From Candidatus Gastranaerophilales bacterium (GTDB taxonomy: Bacteria; Cyanobacteriota; Vampirovibrionia; Gastranaerophilales; Gastranaerophilaceae), in contig CALURU010000007.1 of assembly GCA_944323255.1 (NCBI GenBank), forward strand, positions 1 through 64,000: 64,000 bases of DNA. The letters run 5' to 3'. Within the stretch, counting starts at the first letter, position 1, and every line of letters starts with the position of its first letter. Below are positions 7,054 through 16,713 of the stretch, one piece after another. The notes under the pieces were generated by a model. It worked only from the letters and a program-made list of their open reading frames with translations. It had not been told where the DNA came from and searched no databases. The position numbers and the translations under genes were made by a program.

Positions 7054-9180
7054 ATGAATAAAAAGAAATTTTATATATATGTTTTTGCGGCTCTGACTGC
7101 AATATCTATGCTTCAAGCAGAAGCAAAAATGACTAAAGAAGCGCATGCACTTTACCAACAGGCGTGCAATTATGAATATAGAAGTGACTATATGTCAGCT
7201 ATAAACACCATTCAAAAGGCACTTGTCATTAACGGCGATGATGCAATGCTTTATACAAAAATCGCAGGATTATATTCTGATATCGGCAGATATGAAGATG
7301 CTCTTGGCGCTTACAAAAAAGCTATAAAATTACGCCCGAATGATGCGTTTATCTACATAAGCATAGGAAACATTCTCCAGACCATGGGAGAGTACGAAAA
7401 CGCATACAATTCCTACATGCAAGCCCAGCAAATTTATCCAGAATATAAGTATAATTATTTAAATCTTGCTAATATCGAGTATTTTAGAAAGAATTACAAA
7501 AACGCAATTGAATACTATAATACTTTCTTGAGCGCTTATCCTGAACACCAGGAAGCTACAGAGAATCTGGCAAATGTGTATTATGCTAACAAACAGCCGG
7601 ACAAAGCCTGTGATACTTTTGCAGAAGTCTACAAAAAATACCCTACAGCCTTTAAGGATTACGCAAATTATGGTATGGCTTTATATGATACAAAACAGTT
7701 TCAGGCAGCTTCTGAAATGTTAGAAAAAGCGCTCGAAAACAATCCTGATGATGAAGCTTTGCTCGCTAAACTTGCTCTTTCTTATCAGAATATGGACGAG
7801 AACGAAAAAGCTCTTGCAGCTTTTCAAAGACTCTTTGAAAAAAATCCAAAACTCATTGCTCTAAAATTTGATTACGCAAATCTTCTCGGAAATATGGGGA
7901 AAAATGAAGAAGCAATTGAACAGTACAAAGAGTATTTGACAGCTTATCCTGATGATGCAGACGCTTACAGAAATCTCGGACTTGTATATAAAAAAATGGA
8001 TAATAATGATTTAGCACTGTTCAACTTTGAAAAATCATATTCAAAAGATTCTTCTAATATTGAAACAAAAAAAGAGTTAGCACTTTGCTACCACAAAAAA
8101 TTGGATTACGTAAATGCTCTCAAATATTATGATCTGGCTTTAAAATCCGAGCCTGATAACATAGAACTTTTAGCAAACAAGGCTCTTACTCTCCATGCTA
8201 TGAGTAATTACGTTGCAGCAATAGAAATTTATAAAACTCTGTTAGAGAAACAACCAAATGATAGATTAGAACAAAACCTTTCTGCTGCATCAATTGCTTA
8301 CGGATATGATTTACTTGATAAACAAGATTATGGTCAGGCTATATTATATTTTGAAGATGCTATAGATTTAAGCCCTAATGAAGCATCAGCTTATTTCGGT
8401 TTTGCTCAAGCTAATGACAAAATGGGCTGTACAGATATAGCATTAAAAAATTATGAAAAGGCTGTATCATTAGCCCCTGGTAACAGTGATTATAATGCAG
8501 CACTTAAAGAATTTAAAATGAATCATAAAGATATTACGGCAGATGCCAAACAACCTCAAACTGAACTTACAAAACCACTTGAGTCCACACAGCAAGAAGA
8601 GTCCGGTCAAATTAAAGAACAAACAGCTAACACAACCGAGCAAGTTCAGGCTTCAGAAGAGGTAATTTCATCTAAAAACTCAACTGCTGAAAAACAGCCG
8701 GCTGTAAAAGATGCAGTTGTTTCTTATGACAGTTTAATTAAACTAGGTGATGAAGCTTATAAAAAACAAAACTACAACGAAGCAATTGATTATTATACAA
8801 AAGCTGTCGTATTTGTTCCACAGGACAAAGTCACAATGCTAAAAATTGCAAATACATACAAGTTACTCGGAAACAATGCCAAAGCTATTAGTTTCTATGA
8901 CAAGCTTCTGACAATTGATCCTAATAATACAGATGCATATTTTAACAAAGGACTAGTTCTTGCAATTCAAAAAAATTATGAAGACTGCATAAAATGCTTT
9001 GAGAAAGTTATTGAACTATCACCAGATTATCCTTATGCATACTATTCTTTAGGACTTGCATATGAACAGAAAAACGATACTCAAAAAGCACTTGAATATT
9101 ATTACTTGTATGCAGGAATAGAAAAAGATGAAAAAATGCTGAATGTTGTTAATCAGAAAATAAAAGCTCTCGAGGGATAA
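7054..9180 (+). CDS. large secreted TPR-repeat protein
   Basis: 708 residues. A signal peptide (basic MNKKK, hydrophobic FYIYVFAALTAISML, cleavage near QAEA) is followed by about a dozen 34-residue tetratricopeptide repeats over residues 30-485. A low-complexity Gln/Glu/Thr linker spans about 490-555, and a second TPR block about 560-700. TPR arrays are protein-protein scaffolds; the partner is unknown. ATG 7054 was chosen over the in-frame TTG at 7039 because GAGGG lies 8 nt upstream and the signal peptide then begins normally. Its stop abuts the TTG start of the lipoprotein gene, so the two are probably co-translated. Confidence 0.88.
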   Translation: MNKKKFYIYVFAALTAISMLQAEAKMTKEAHALYQQACNYEYRSDYMSAINTIQKALVINGDDAMLYTKIAGLYSDIGRYEDALGAYKKAIKLRPNDAFIYISIGNILQTMGEYENAYNSYMQAQQIYPEYKYNYLNLANIEYFRKNYKNAIEYYNTFLSAYPEHQEATENLANVYYANKQPDKACDTFAEVYKKYPTAFKDYANYGMALYDTKQFQAASEMLEKALENNPDDEALLAKLALSYQNMDENEKALAAFQRLFEKNPKLIALKFDYANLLGNMGKNEEAIEQYKEYLTAYPDDADAYRNLGLVYKKMDNNDLALFNFEKSYSKDSSNIETKKELALCYHKKLDYVNALKYYDLALKSEPDNIELLANKALTLHAMSNYVAAIEIYKTLLEKQPNDRLEQNLSAASIAYGYDLLDKQDYGQAILYFEDAIDLSPNEASAYFGFAQANDKMGCTDIALKNYEKAVSLAPGNSDYNAALKEFKMNHKDITADAKQPQTELTKPLESTQQEESGQIKEQTANTTEQVQASEEVISSKNSTAEKQPAVKDAVVSYDSLIKLGDEAYKKQNYNEAIDYYTKAVVFVPQDKVTMLKIANTYKLLGNNAKAISFYDKLLTIDPNNTDAYFNKGLVLAIQKNYEDCIKCFEKVIELSPDYPYAYYSLGLAYEQKNDTQKALEYYYLYAGIEKDEKMLNVVNQKIKALEG

Positions 9181-9597
9181 TTGAAAGTTTTCAAAATCAT
9201 TAAAATTTTTATTTTATTAATCTCTCTTTTATTCTGCTTAACAGCATGCACCTACAAAAGAGGTATTATTCTCTTTAATACCCAACCGATTACAAGAGAA
9301 AACGCCCTTCAAAACCAAAAGGTTTTTGCAGAAGGGCAGAGAGTTTACTATCTTTTTATTGCGCCGGAAAAAATGGATAATGAATTTATCCGTGTTCAGG
9401 TCTTTAAAATGACAGAAGATGCGCCTTGGGGCGGCAATGAAGTGGTCAGGACAAAAGATTACAGATTAATGCTTGATGAAAGATACTACCACACAAATTA
9501 TTTTACCCTGTATGAAAAAGGCAGATATGTTATGCAGGTATTTTCCCATGAAGATTTTCAACATCCTTTAGCTCTTTGTGATTTTTACGTGAAATAA
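9181..9597 (+). CDS. small lipoprotein, function unknown
   Basis: 138 residues beginning with TTG directly after the TAA of the TPR gene; GAGGG overlaps the end of that gene 4-5 nt upstream. The N-terminus has KK-type charges, a hydrophobic stretch and a lipobox LTAC with the lipidated Cys at residue 23. The mature part is a single small beta-rich domain (YYLFIAPEKMDNEFIRVQVFK, ending in ALCDFYVK) that I do not recognise. The tight junction suggests it works with the TPR protein in the envelope. Confidence 0.75.
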   Translation: MKVFKIIKIFILLISLLFCLTACTYKRGIILFNTQPITRENALQNQKVFAEGQRVYYLFIAPEKMDNEFIRVQVFKMTEDAPWGGNEVVRTKDYRLMLDERYYHTNYFTLYEKGRYVMQVFSHEDFQHPLALCDFYVK

Positions 9598-9700
9598 TAT
9601 TAGCTGGTTGTCGGATAGACACATTTTAAAAAATATTATACAAATAGTGTAGTTGATGCATCTAATAAAAACAATTTACTAAAAAGAATGGAGCTTTAAA

Positions 9701-9886
9701 ATGAATCGCCTTACTGACAGAGAACTTGAAATTATGAATCTTGTTGCCTCAGGTTTTGATAATGACGAAATCTCAAAGAAATTACGGATTTCAAAAAATA
9801 CAACAGAAACATGTGTGTCAAATATTTATAAAAAATTAGACTCCAAAAATAAACAATTAGCAAAAAATAAATCCGAAGAAGTATAA
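9701..9886 (+). CDS. stand-alone LuxR/GerE-type HTH protein
   Basis: 61 residues, essentially one GerE DNA-binding domain: LTDRELEIMNLVASGFDNDEI, the KKLRISKNTTETCVSNIYKKL recognition region, then a short tail. There is no receiver or ligand domain. GGAG precedes the ATG by 8 nt. Such mini-regulators can act as DNA-binding partners of other LuxR proteins; the target is not visible. Confidence 0.85.
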   Translation: MNRLTDRELEIMNLVASGFDNDEISKKLRISKNTTETCVSNIYKKLDSKNKQLAKNKSEEV

Positions 9887-9895
9887 ATTCATGCA

Positions 9896-9926
9896 AAAAG
9901 AGAGAAATAATTTTTCTCTCTTTTAT
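9896..9926 (+). terminator. terminator after the LuxR-type gene
   Basis: AAAAGAGAGAAA pairs with TTTCTCTCTTTT, followed by ATTAATTAA. It is nearly symmetric and may work on both strands. Confidence 0.6.
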
Positions 9927-10356
9927 TAATTAATACAAAAAATAACCCTACAATAGTAAGGTCATTTTTTAAGTTTTTGTTGTCTGGTAAACCCAATCTA
10001 TATTGTTTTAGTGAATAGTGAGCAGTGAATCGTGAATAGATATCACACTGAGACTATTTACTAGTTTTGCCTTGCAGATTCACTTTCAACTTGTCATCGT
10101 GTTAATGTGGTCCGCTCAAAGGGCTATGTGCCGGAAGAAATAAATTACATTGCCCTTGTAGTTTTAAATTGAGGTTGACCAGTCGTTCTAATACTAACTT
10201 GGTATATTTACCTCTGTCAACCGACCAATTGTCTACGTGCGGGGGTAAATATAACCTCCCAATTCGTAGTCCCACTTTGAGGAACACCCTAAGCTTTGTT
10301 TTTAACTTGTTACCATGTCAATGTGTTCCGACCAAAGGTCTACGTGCGTAGCACCC
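9927..10356 (-). repeat. inverted, diverged copy of the 103-bp repeat cluster downstream of rpsN
   Basis: Read on the - strand from 10349, three diverged units follow each other at about 108-bp spacing (starts near 10349, 10241 and 10130) with GGTCGGAACACATT, AACAAGTT and GTGTTCCTC motifs. They are followed by the same TATTCACGATTCACTGCTC block and a GATTGGG/TTGTTG palindrome remnant (about 9975-10005). This mirrors the 6025-6402 cluster in inverted orientation. GGGGGTAAAT occurs at 10241-10250. No gene is seen. Confidence 0.8.
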
Positions 10357-10563
10357 CTACCAGCTAGCTTTGGTAACACCCGGTAAAACACCCTGATGAG
10401 CCATTTTTCTTAAACAAATTCTGCAAAGCCCGAAATCTCTGTGAAAACCGTGTGGTCGTCCACAGATGCTGCATCTGTTATGAAGTCTTACTTTTGGATA
10501 TTTACCTTTTGCAGCCAATGCTTCACGTCTTAGTTCTTTGTTTATCATCGCTTTTTTAGCCAT
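10357..10563 (-). CDS. rpsN: 30S ribosomal protein S14, zinc-binding (type Z)
   Basis: 68 residues, the short zinc-ribbon form of S14 with [20 protein letters not shown] providing four cysteines. AAAGGAG precedes the ATG. It is the last gene of the S10 operon on this strand; rpsH should follow but is found inverted at 4.7 kb, and the downstream side is immediately the repeat cluster. Confidence 0.96.
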   Translation of the reverse strand: MAKKAMINKELRREALAAKGKYPKVRLHNRCSICGRPHGFHRDFGLCRICLRKMAHQGVLPGVTKASW

Positions 10564-10649
10564 GATTTTCTCCTTTATTACAAATTTATTCTAATTACAT
10601 CCTAACACAATCGGGATTATTGAATCCATCTGTGCATATTTTTTTATTA

Positions 10650-11204
10650 CTACTTCAAACCTTTGAACGGCATTCCAAGTAATCTTAATAATTCTCTTGC
10701 TTCATCATCAGTATGAGCAGTTGTGATAACAGATACGTTCATACCTTTTACCAAATCAACTTCTTCATAAGTGATTTCAGGGAACAAAGACTGTTCCTTT
10801 AAACCAAGAGTATAATTACCTCTGCCATCAAAACTCTTAGCAGAAATACCTCTAAAGTCACGAATACGAGGAAGAACAACGCAGATTAACTTTTGAAGAA
10901 AATCATACATTCTTTCGCCACGCAATGTAACCATAGCACCAACCGGCATACCTTCTCTTAATTTATAAGAAGCAATTGATTTTTTTGCCTTGGTAATAAC
11001 AGCATGCTGCCCTGCAATTTTTGTCAGTTGAGCCTGAATAGCATCAGCAATTTTTGAATTGTGAGAAGCTTCACCAACACCCATGTTTAAAACAATTTTA
11101 TGAAGTCTAGGAATCATCATGTCATTTTTATAACCGAATTTTTCCTTGAGCGCTGCTTTAACTTCTTCATTATATTTTGTTCTTAAGCTTTTAGTTCTAG
11201 TCAT
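10650..11204 (-). CDS. rplE: 50S ribosomal protein L5
   Basis: 5S rRNA-binding protein of the central protuberance. 184 residues, complete. The L5 signature [18 protein letters not shown] and the region [15 protein letters not shown] are visible. AAGGAT lies before the ATG. Spacing to rplX (77 nt) and rpsN (86 nt) is modest, consistent with one operon. Confidence 0.97.
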   Translation of the reverse strand: MTRTKSLRTKYNEEVKAALKEKFGYKNDMMIPRLHKIVLNMGVGEASHNSKIADAIQAQLTKIAGQHAVITKAKKSIASYKLREGMPVGAMVTLRGERMYDFLQKLICVVLPRIRDFRGISAKSFDGRGNYTLGLKEQSLFPEITYEEVDLVKGMNVSVITTAHTDDEARELLRLLGMPFKGLK

Positions 11205-11281
11205 TTTTCTTATCCTTCTTTTTATACGGTAGGGGAAACATAGTCTGAAACTACTTACCCCGCGTAATTTCTAAGCTATTA

Positions 11282-11620
11282 CTATACGTCTAATTGTTCG
11301 CCACATTTTTTGCATACACGGACTTTCTTACCGTCAACTACTGCATGCTTAATTCTGGTAGGCTTTTCGCAGCTCGGGCATACAATCATCACGTTAGAAG
11401 AATCAACAGGAGCTTCCTTTTTGATTAATCCGCCTTGAATACCGTATGCTGGATTTGCTTTTGTAGCCTTGGTAATCATATTAATACCTTCAACAACGAC
11501 CTTTGATTCAGCCGGAATTGATTTTTTAATATTACCCATCTTTCCTTTATCTTTGCCCGCTGTGATGACAACTCTGTCACCGGTTTTTACATGCAAGCTT
11601 TTTTTCTTACTATCTGTCAT
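11282..11620 (-). CDS. rplX: 50S ribosomal protein L24
   Basis: Assembly-initiating 23S rRNA-binding protein. 112 residues with an N-terminal KOW motif (VKTGDRVVITAGKDKGKMG). The C-terminal extension carries a CPSC..CKKC pair, a likely zinc site seen in many L24 proteins. GGAG lies before the ATG. Confidence 0.97.
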   Translation of the reverse strand: MTDSKKKSLHVKTGDRVVITAGKDKGKMGNIKKSIPAESKVVVEGINMITKATKANPAYGIQGGLIKKEAPVDSSNVMIVCPSCEKPTRIKHAVVDGKKVRVCKKCGEQLDV

Positions 11621-11656
11621 TTTTATTATTCTCCGTTTTCATTTTGGATTAGTTAA

Positions 11657-12025
11657 TTATATAACCTCAGGTGCAAGAGAAACAATCTTCATGAAGTTTT
11701 TGTCTCTCAATTCTCTTGCTACAGGTCCAAATACACGGGTTCCACGAGGGTTACCGTCTTTGTTAATAATTACAGCTGCGTTTTCATCAAATCTGATTAC
11801 AGAACCGTCAGCACGTTTGATATCGTGTTTAGTTCTTACAATAACTGCTTTTACAACTTCAGATTTTTTAACTGTCATATTAGGAGTTGCATCCTTAACT
11901 GTTGCAACAACAACATCACCAACTGCTGCAAATTTTTTATTGGAGCTTCCCATAACACGGATTACCAATAATTCCTTAGCACCTGTATTATCTGCTACTA
12001 CCAGTCTTGTTTCTTGTTGTATCAT
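11657..12025 (-). CDS. rplN: 50S ribosomal protein L14
   Basis: 23S rRNA-binding protein at the subunit interface. 122 residues, exact family length, starting [20 protein letters not shown] and containing the L14 signature block [19 protein letters not shown] precedes the ATG. The 163-nt gap to rpsQ upstream is long for this operon and contains 8-bp tandem repeats. Confidence 0.98.
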   Translation of the reverse strand: MIQQETRLVVADNTGAKELLVIRVMGSSNKKFAAVGDVVVATVKDATPNMTVKKSEVVKAVIVRTKHDIKRADGSVIRFDENAAVIINKDGNPRGTRVFGPVARELRDKNFMKIVSLAPEVI

Positions 12026-12188
12026 TTTTCTTTTCCTTTTAATTTTTGTCGGGGTACATCCCCAAACTACTTTCTTTTACAGCGCATTATTTATAAAATA
12101 ATGATGTTTGCGTGATTTCATGAACCATAACTAATGAATTAAATATCCTTAATCACTTAGTCACCTAATCACTTAGTCACATCCCAAA
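12026..12188. repeat. 8-bp tandem repeats between rpsQ and rplN
   Basis: Four octamers TAATCACT/TAGTCACC/TAATCACT/TAGTCAC run through 12150-12180 inside a 163-nt spacer of the S10 operon. A small palindrome GGGGTACATCCCC lies at about 12050-12063. No gene is seen. Confidence 0.75.
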
Positions 12189-12434
12189 CTACTTAGCTTT
12201 TTCTACGATAGATTCTACAACCCATCTCTTGCTTCCTGAAATAGGCTTTGACTCAATTATTCTAACAATATCACCAATACCGCATTCATTCTTTTCATCA
12301 TGAGCTTTGTAGTTTTTATTTGATTCTATAATTTTCTTATATTTTGGGTGTGGATCATATGACGCAACTTTTACGACTACAGTCTTATCCATTTTGTCAC
12401 TTATAACTACACCTTGTTTTTCTTTCTTAGGCAT
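12189..12434 (-). CDS. rpsQ: 30S ribosomal protein S17
   Basis: OB-fold 16S rRNA-binding protein. 81 residues, starting MPKKEKQGVVISDKMDKTV with the S17 signature GDIVRIIESKPIS. AAGGAG lies 10 nt before the ATG. Normal neighbours rpmC upstream and rplN downstream. Confidence 0.97.
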   Translation of the reverse strand: MPKKEKQGVVISDKMDKTVVVKVASYDPHPKYKKIIESNKNYKAHDEKNECGIGDIVRIIESKPISGSKRWVVESIVEKAK

Positions 12435-12478
12435 TTTTATTTATCTCCTTGGTATGTTTATAATAAAAATTTGATTTA

Positions 12479-12676
12479 TTATACACTTGCCGCTTTCTTT
12501 TCACTAATAACAGTTTTTGCTTGAGCAATTAAACGTTTTGTCTTAGAAATCTCTGCAGTATTTTCTAATTTGTGCATTGACTTTTGTATTCTAAAATTAA
12601 GTAGTTGTTTCTTAGAATCTTCAACAAACTGGTTTAATTCTTCAACTGTTTTTTCACGCATTTCACTTAATTTCAT
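12479..12676 (-). CDS. rpmC: 50S ribosomal protein L29
   Basis: Small two-helix protein near the polypeptide exit. 65 residues: MKLSEMREKTVEELNQFVED and the RIQKSMHKLENTAEISKTKR segment typical of L29. Lies 25 nt after rplP in the operon. Confidence 0.97.
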   Translation of the reverse strand: MKLSEMREKTVEELNQFVEDSKKQLLNFRIQKSMHKLENTAEISKTKRLIAQAKTVISEKKAASV

Positions 12677-12701
12677 TGTTATATATCCTTAATTTTTTTT
12701 A

Positions 12702-13115
12702 TTATACAGATTCTTTTTCGATTACTTTTACCTTGATAGGAAGCTTCTGTGCAGCTAATTCTAAAGCATTAACAGCAACAGATCTATCAAAATAATCAAG
12801 TTCAAATAAAATTCTGTTTGGTTTTACAACTGCTACCCAGTATTCAACGTTACCTTTACCTGAACCCATACGAGTTTCAGCAGGTTTTGCAGTAATCGGC
12901 TTATCCGGGAATATCTTAATCCAAACGTTACCGCCACGTTTAATTTCACGGGTCATTGCACGTCTGGCAGCTTCTATCTGACGGCTTGTAATCCAGCCAG
13001 GTTCAAGAGCCTTGAGCGCATAACGACCAAATTCAAACTCAGTACCTCTGGTTTCGGTACCTTTCATTCTACCTTTCATCATCTTGCGGTATTTTGTCTT
13101 TTTTGGCATTAACAT
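12702..13115 (-). CDS. rplP: 50S ribosomal protein L16
   Basis: Contacts A-site tRNA and the peptidyl transferase centre. 137 residues. [16 protein letters not shown], the Arg/Gly-rich core [20 protein letters not shown], and [18 protein letters not shown] are family hallmarks. AGGAG lies 9 nt before the first ATG; a second ATG two codons later would give 135 residues. Confidence 0.97.
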   Translation of the reverse strand: MLMPKKTKYRKMMKGRMKGTETRGTEFEFGRYALKALEPGWITSRQIEAARRAMTREIKRGGNVWIKIFPDKPITAKPAETRMGSGKGNVEYWVAVVKPNRILFELDYFDRSVAVNALELAAQKLPIKVKVIEKESV

Positions 13116-13138
13116 TATATTGTTCTCCTGTTATTTTC

Positions 13139-13870
13139 TTATTTTGTTTCTACAGGTCTGCGTTTACTGCGTCTGCCGCTAAAACGTTCACCTGATGAAT
13201 CCTTTGAGCTTTTTGATTTAATGTTCATGTCTGCTTTTTCTCCAGGCATTAAATTGCCTTTGAATAACCAAACCTTAACACCAATCTTACCCATAATTGT
13301 ATCTGCTTCCGTAAAACCGTAGTCTACGTCAGCTCTTAGAGTTTGAAGCGGAATTCTTCCTTCTTTTGCCCATTCGCTTCTTGCGATTTCAGCACCGCCT
13401 AAACGACCTGATACCATAACCTTGATACCTTGTGCGCCGGCTCTCATTGCACGTTGCATAGCCTGCTTCATTACTCTTCTGAATGCTACACGTTTTTCTA
13501 ACTGTTGTGCTACATATTCTGCTAATAACAAAGCATTTAAATCTATTCTTGCAACTTCTACTACATTGATAATTACCTGTTTACCTAAGTACTTAGAAAC
13601 TTCGGCTTTCAATTCATCAATACCTTGTCCGCCTCTGCCTACTACGATACCCGGCTTAGCTGTAACTACTGTTATTGTAGTATTTTGAGCTTTTCTGTCA
13701 ATTAAAATATCTGCAACACCTGCTGCATACAATTTCTTTTTAATAAATTTTCTGATTTTAGCATCTTCTGCTACGAATTCAGCATAATCTTTAATCTTAG
13801 CGTACCAAGTACTTGACCAAGGTCTGATTATACCTACTCTGAATCCGGTTGGATGTGTTTTTTGTCCCAT
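13139..13870 (-). CDS. rpsC: 30S ribosomal protein S3
   Basis: mRNA entry-channel protein with an N-terminal KH domain. 243 residues. [20 protein letters not shown], the KH GxxG-type motif [12 protein letters not shown], and the C-terminal S3 core [20 protein letters not shown] are visible, with a basic tail ([13 protein letters not shown]). Lies 13 nt after rplV. Confidence 0.98.
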   Translation of the reverse strand: MGQKTHPTGFRVGIIRPWSSTWYAKIKDYAEFVAEDAKIRKFIKKKLYAAGVADILIDRKAQNTTITVVTAKPGIVVGRGGQGIDELKAEVSKYLGKQVIINVVEVARIDLNALLLAEYVAQQLEKRVAFRRVMKQAMQRAMRAGAQGIKVMVSGRLGGAEIARSEWAKEGRIPLQTLRADVDYGFTEADTIMGKIGVKVWLFKGNLMPGEKADMNIKSKSSKDSSGERFSGRRSKRRPVETK

Positions 13871-13883
13871 TTCCTTATTTCCT

Positions 13884-14222
13884 CTATTTTACTGCGTCAC
13901 TAACTTTAATTGTGAGGTGAGATGTACGTTTGAGTCTTCTGTATATACGACCTTGTGCTCTTGGTTTACCTCTTTTGTATGTTACACTCTCATCTGCATA
14001 AATTTCAGAAACTTTGAGGGCGTCAGCTTTTACACCAGCTTTTTCAAAAGCGTTTGCAGCAGCTGCTTTCAAATTCTTTTCTACAACTCTGGCTGCAAAA
14101 TACGGCATAAAACGTAACATATCAAGAGCGTCTGTAACAGCTTTACCTCTAACTTCGTTGATTACTCTACGAAGTTTTCTAGCTGTCATTTTTATGTTTG
14201 TTTGTCTTGCTTTAGCTTCCAT
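13884..14222 (-). CDS. rplV: 50S ribosomal protein L22
   Basis: Lines the nascent peptide exit tunnel. 112 residues: [20 protein letters not shown], then the signature region [20 protein letters not shown] at the tunnel loop. AAGGA before the ATG. Standard order rpsS-rplV-rpsC. Confidence 0.98.
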   Translation of the reverse strand: MEAKARQTNIKMTARKLRRVINEVRGKAVTDALDMLRFMPYFAARVVEKNLKAAAANAFEKAGVKADALKVSEIYADESVTYKRGKPRAQGRIYRRLKRTSHLTIKVSDAVK

Positions 14223-14274
14223 TTTTATTTTCCTTATATTTTTTAATTAATTCTTAATCAAAAATCTGTACAGA

Positions 14275-14556
14275 CTACTTTCTTTTTGCTGTCTTATCAG
14301 AACCTGCGTGCCCTCTGTACATTCTTGTAGGCGCAAATTCACCCAACTTATGTCCAATCATCTGTTCTGTTACGTATACAGGAACATGTGTTTTGCCATT
14401 GTGTACTGCAATTGTATGTCCTAACATATCAGGAATAATCATGGATGCTCTTGACCAAGTCTTAACAACCTTTTTTTCTGAATTTTCATTCATTTTGTTA
14501 ATTTTCTTTTGAAGAGCTTCTTCTACGTATGGGCCCTTTTTTAATGAACGTGCCAT
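14275..14556 (-). CDS. rpsS: 30S ribosomal protein S19
   Basis: Small-subunit head protein that complexes with S13. 93 residues. [18 protein letters not shown] and [17 protein letters not shown] are typical. AAAAGGAG before the ATG. Upstream, the 114-nt gap to rplB includes a GGGGGGTAAAT motif (about 14615-14624). Confidence 0.98.
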   Translation of the reverse strand: MARSLKKGPYVEEALQKKINKMNENSEKKVVKTWSRASMIIPDMLGHTIAVHNGKTHVPVYVTEQMIGHKLGEFAPTRMYRGHAGSDKTAKRK

Positions 14557-14670
14557 TAATTTCTCCTTTTATATATTTGTATTAATGTTTGAAAATTTTT
14601 ATTTTTGCTAGGGCGGGGGGTAAATAAAACTATTTGGGTTTAATTTCCCCCTGTCGTATTAGCGTTTTAA

Positions 14671-15498
14671 TTATTTCTTTCTACGTCTTACGATTAACTT
14701 ATCAGACGCTTTACCCTGTTTTCTTGTCTTATAGCCAAGAGCAGGTTTGCCCCAAGGTGTCTTAGGATGTCCGCCAGGACCTGTTTTACCTTCACCACCA
14801 CCGTGAGGGTGATCGCAAGGGTTCATTGTAACACCTCTTACTGTAGGTCTGATACCCATATATCTCTTTCTGCCGGCTTTACCGATTGATAAGTTTTTGA
14901 ATTCTGCATTGCCTAATGTACCAACTGTTGCCATGCATTCTTTTCTTACCATTCTCATTTCGCCTGAAGGGAGTTTAATAGTTACGTAGTTGCCTTCTTT
15001 TGCCATAACCTGAGCAAAGTTTCCTGCTGAACGAACCATTTTACCGCCTCTTCCAGGTTCAAGTTCTATATTGTGAACAATTGTACCAAGAGGGATTAAT
15101 TCTAAAGGTAAAGCATTACCAGTCTGAATTGCAGCTTCCGGTCCGCTTACGATTACGTCGCCTACGTTAAGACCTTCCGGAGTTAAGATATATCTCTTTT
15201 CACCATCTGCGTAGAAAACTAATGAAATTCTTACGTTTCTGTTTGGATCGTATTCAATAGTTTTAACTGTTGCAGGGATTCCGAATTTTTCTCTTTTGAA
15301 GTCAATTATACGATAAGCTTGCTTTACGCCGCCGCCTTTATGACGACAAGTTATTCTACCGGTATTGTTTCTTCCGGCTGTCTTATTTAATTTCTTCAAT
15401 AAAGATTTTTCAGGAGTTGATGTAGTGATTTCTTGATAATCACTCTTTGTCATACCTCTTTGTCCCGGAGATGTCGGATTAATTTTACGAATTGCCAT
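14671..15498 (-). CDS. rplB: 50S ribosomal protein L2
   Basis: Core 23S-binding protein required for subunit association and peptidyl transfer. 275 residues. Visible: [35 protein letters not shown], and the C-terminal signature [13 protein letters not shown] with the catalytic-site His. AGGAG precedes the ATG. The 87-nt gap to rplW carries octamer tandem repeats. Confidence 0.98.
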   Translation of the reverse strand: MAIRKINPTSPGQRGMTKSDYQEITTSTPEKSLLKKLNKTAGRNNTGRITCRHKGGGVKQAYRIIDFKREKFGIPATVKTIEYDPNRNVRISLVFYADGEKRYILTPEGLNVGDVIVSGPEAAIQTGNALPLELIPLGTIVHNIELEPGRGGKMVRSAGNFAQVMAKEGNYVTIKLPSGEMRMVRKECMATVGTLGNAEFKNLSIGKAGRKRYMGIRPTVRGVTMNPCDHPHGGGEGKTGPGGHPKTPWGKPALGYKTRKQGKASDKLIVRRRKK

Positions 15499-15527
15499 TT
15501 TATATTTTCTCCTATAATTATCTTTTT

Positions 15528-15567
15528 AGTGACTAAGTGACTGAGTGATTAGGTGACTAAGCCACTT
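15528..15567. repeat. 8-bp tandem repeats between rplW and rplB
   Basis: Five octamers of the AGTGACTA type (AGTGACTA, AGTGACTG, AGTGATTA, GGTGACTA, AGCCACTT) in a row. The orientation is opposite to the array at 12150. They sit in the only sizeable spacer between rplW and rplB. Confidence 0.8.
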
Positions 15568-15585
15568 ATAGTACCCATAACTGCA

Positions 15586-15894
15586 CTATATTGCAGTTAA
15601 TTCTTCGATTGGATCGCCTTCGATTGTAACAATTGCTTTCTTTGAAGAATCTGTTCTTCCGAATTTAAGACCCATTCTTTTTTCGTGTGACGGCATATAA
15701 ACTGTCTGAACTTTCTTAACTTTTCTGCCAGGGAAAGCCAGTTCTACAGCCTGTGCAATTTCAACTTTTGTTGCGTCTTTTTGAACTTCAAAAGTATATT
15801 TACCCAAAGCTGTTGCCATCATTGATTTTTCAGTTATAATCGGTTTTTTGATTACATCGTATAACTTTTCGATATTTCTTCTTTCTTTACTCAT
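15586..15894 (-). CDS. rplW: 50S ribosomal protein L23
   Basis: Exit-tunnel rim protein that docks trigger factor and SRP. 102 residues. IKKPIITEKSMMATALGKYTF and the basic signature VEIAQAVELAFPGRKVKKV are visible. Its ATG overlaps the rplD stop by one base (TAATG), so translation is coupled. Confidence 0.97.
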   Translation of the reverse strand: MSKERRNIEKLYDVIKKPIITEKSMMATALGKYTFEVQKDATKVEIAQAVELAFPGRKVKKVQTVYMPSHEKRMGLKFGRTDSSKKAIVTIEGDPIEELTAI

Positions 15895-16520
15895 TATTGC
15901 AACCTTTCTGTAACATCATTTACAGCTTTTTCTGTCATTACAACGAAATCAGCTTCAAGTAAGTCCTTTACGTTTAAGTTTGAAGGTAATAATAATTTTA
16001 CTGAAGGAATATTACCTGCTGCCAAACTTAAATATTTATTTTCTTCTGCCATAGTATCAGCAATTACAAGAATTTTTCCCGTAAGATTTAATGACTTGAT
16101 AATACCAGCCATTAATTTTGTTTTTGGCTCAGTAATCGCAGAGAAATCTTTTACAACTACTAACTGTTCTTCTCTTGCAGATAATGCTGATTTTAAAGCA
16201 AGTTTTCTTGCCTTTTGAGGCATGTTAATTTCATAACTTCTAGGTTTTGGTCCAAAGATAACACCACCGCCTGCAAATAAAGGTGATCTTAATGAACCTG
16301 CTCTTGCACGACCTGTACCTTTTTGTTTCCAAGGTTTTTTACCGCCGCCGGAAACTTCTGCTCTTGTTTTAGCGCAAGCAGAACCTTGTCTTGCATTATT
16401 CAACTGTCTTCTTAAAGCAAGGTGCATTACGTGTAAATTTGGTTCTACACCAAAAACAGCTTCATTTAAAGTAATTTCACCTAATTTTTCACCGTTTGTA
16501 TTTAATAATTGTTTTGACAT
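15894..16520 (-). CDS. rplD: 50S ribosomal protein L4
   Basis: Early-assembly protein whose loop reaches the exit tunnel; in E. coli it autoregulates the S10 operon. 208 residues. Tunnel-loop signature KKPWKQKGTGRARAGSLRSP and GPKPRSYEINMPQKARKLAL are present. AAGGAA precedes the ATG. Separated from rplC by 193 nt that contain a GC-rich repeat. Confidence 0.97.
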   Translation of the reverse strand: MSKQLLNTNGEKLGEITLNEAVFGVEPNLHVMHLALRRQLNNARQGSACAKTRAEVSGGGKKPWKQKGTGRARAGSLRSPLFAGGGVIFGPKPRSYEINMPQKARKLALKSALSAREEQLVVVKDFSAITEPKTKLMAGIIKSLNLTGKILVIADTMAEENKYLSLAAGNIPSVKLLLPSNLNVKDLLEADFVVMTEKAVNDVTERLQ

Positions 16521-16627
16521 TGTTTTATTCCTTATTCTATTTCTGACTTCCTCTTACCCCTTTCGGTTCCCGTTTTATATGGCAAGTCGGGATTTTTATG
16601 ACTTTTCTGTCGCTCTAGTAAGGACTT

Positions 16628-16706
16628 GACCCCTCACCCGCATTTCTAAGTTTCGCCTCAGCTCAACTTGAAATGTTTCCCTCTCCCACAAGGGGCTAGG
16701 GTTAAC
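16628..16706. repeat. GC-rich palindromic repeat downstream of rplC
   Basis: Starts CCCCTCACCCGCATTTCTAA, then CGCCTCAGCTCAACTTGAAAT, then CCCTCTCCCACAAGGGGC. The middle is shared with the copy at 17571-17645 upstream of rplC, so direct repeats flank rplC. It belongs to the CCCTCTCC/GGAGAGGG family seen at 26.1, 33.0, 41.36, 60.74 and 62.2 kb. Confidence 0.75.
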
Positions 16707-16713
16707 ATTAAAG

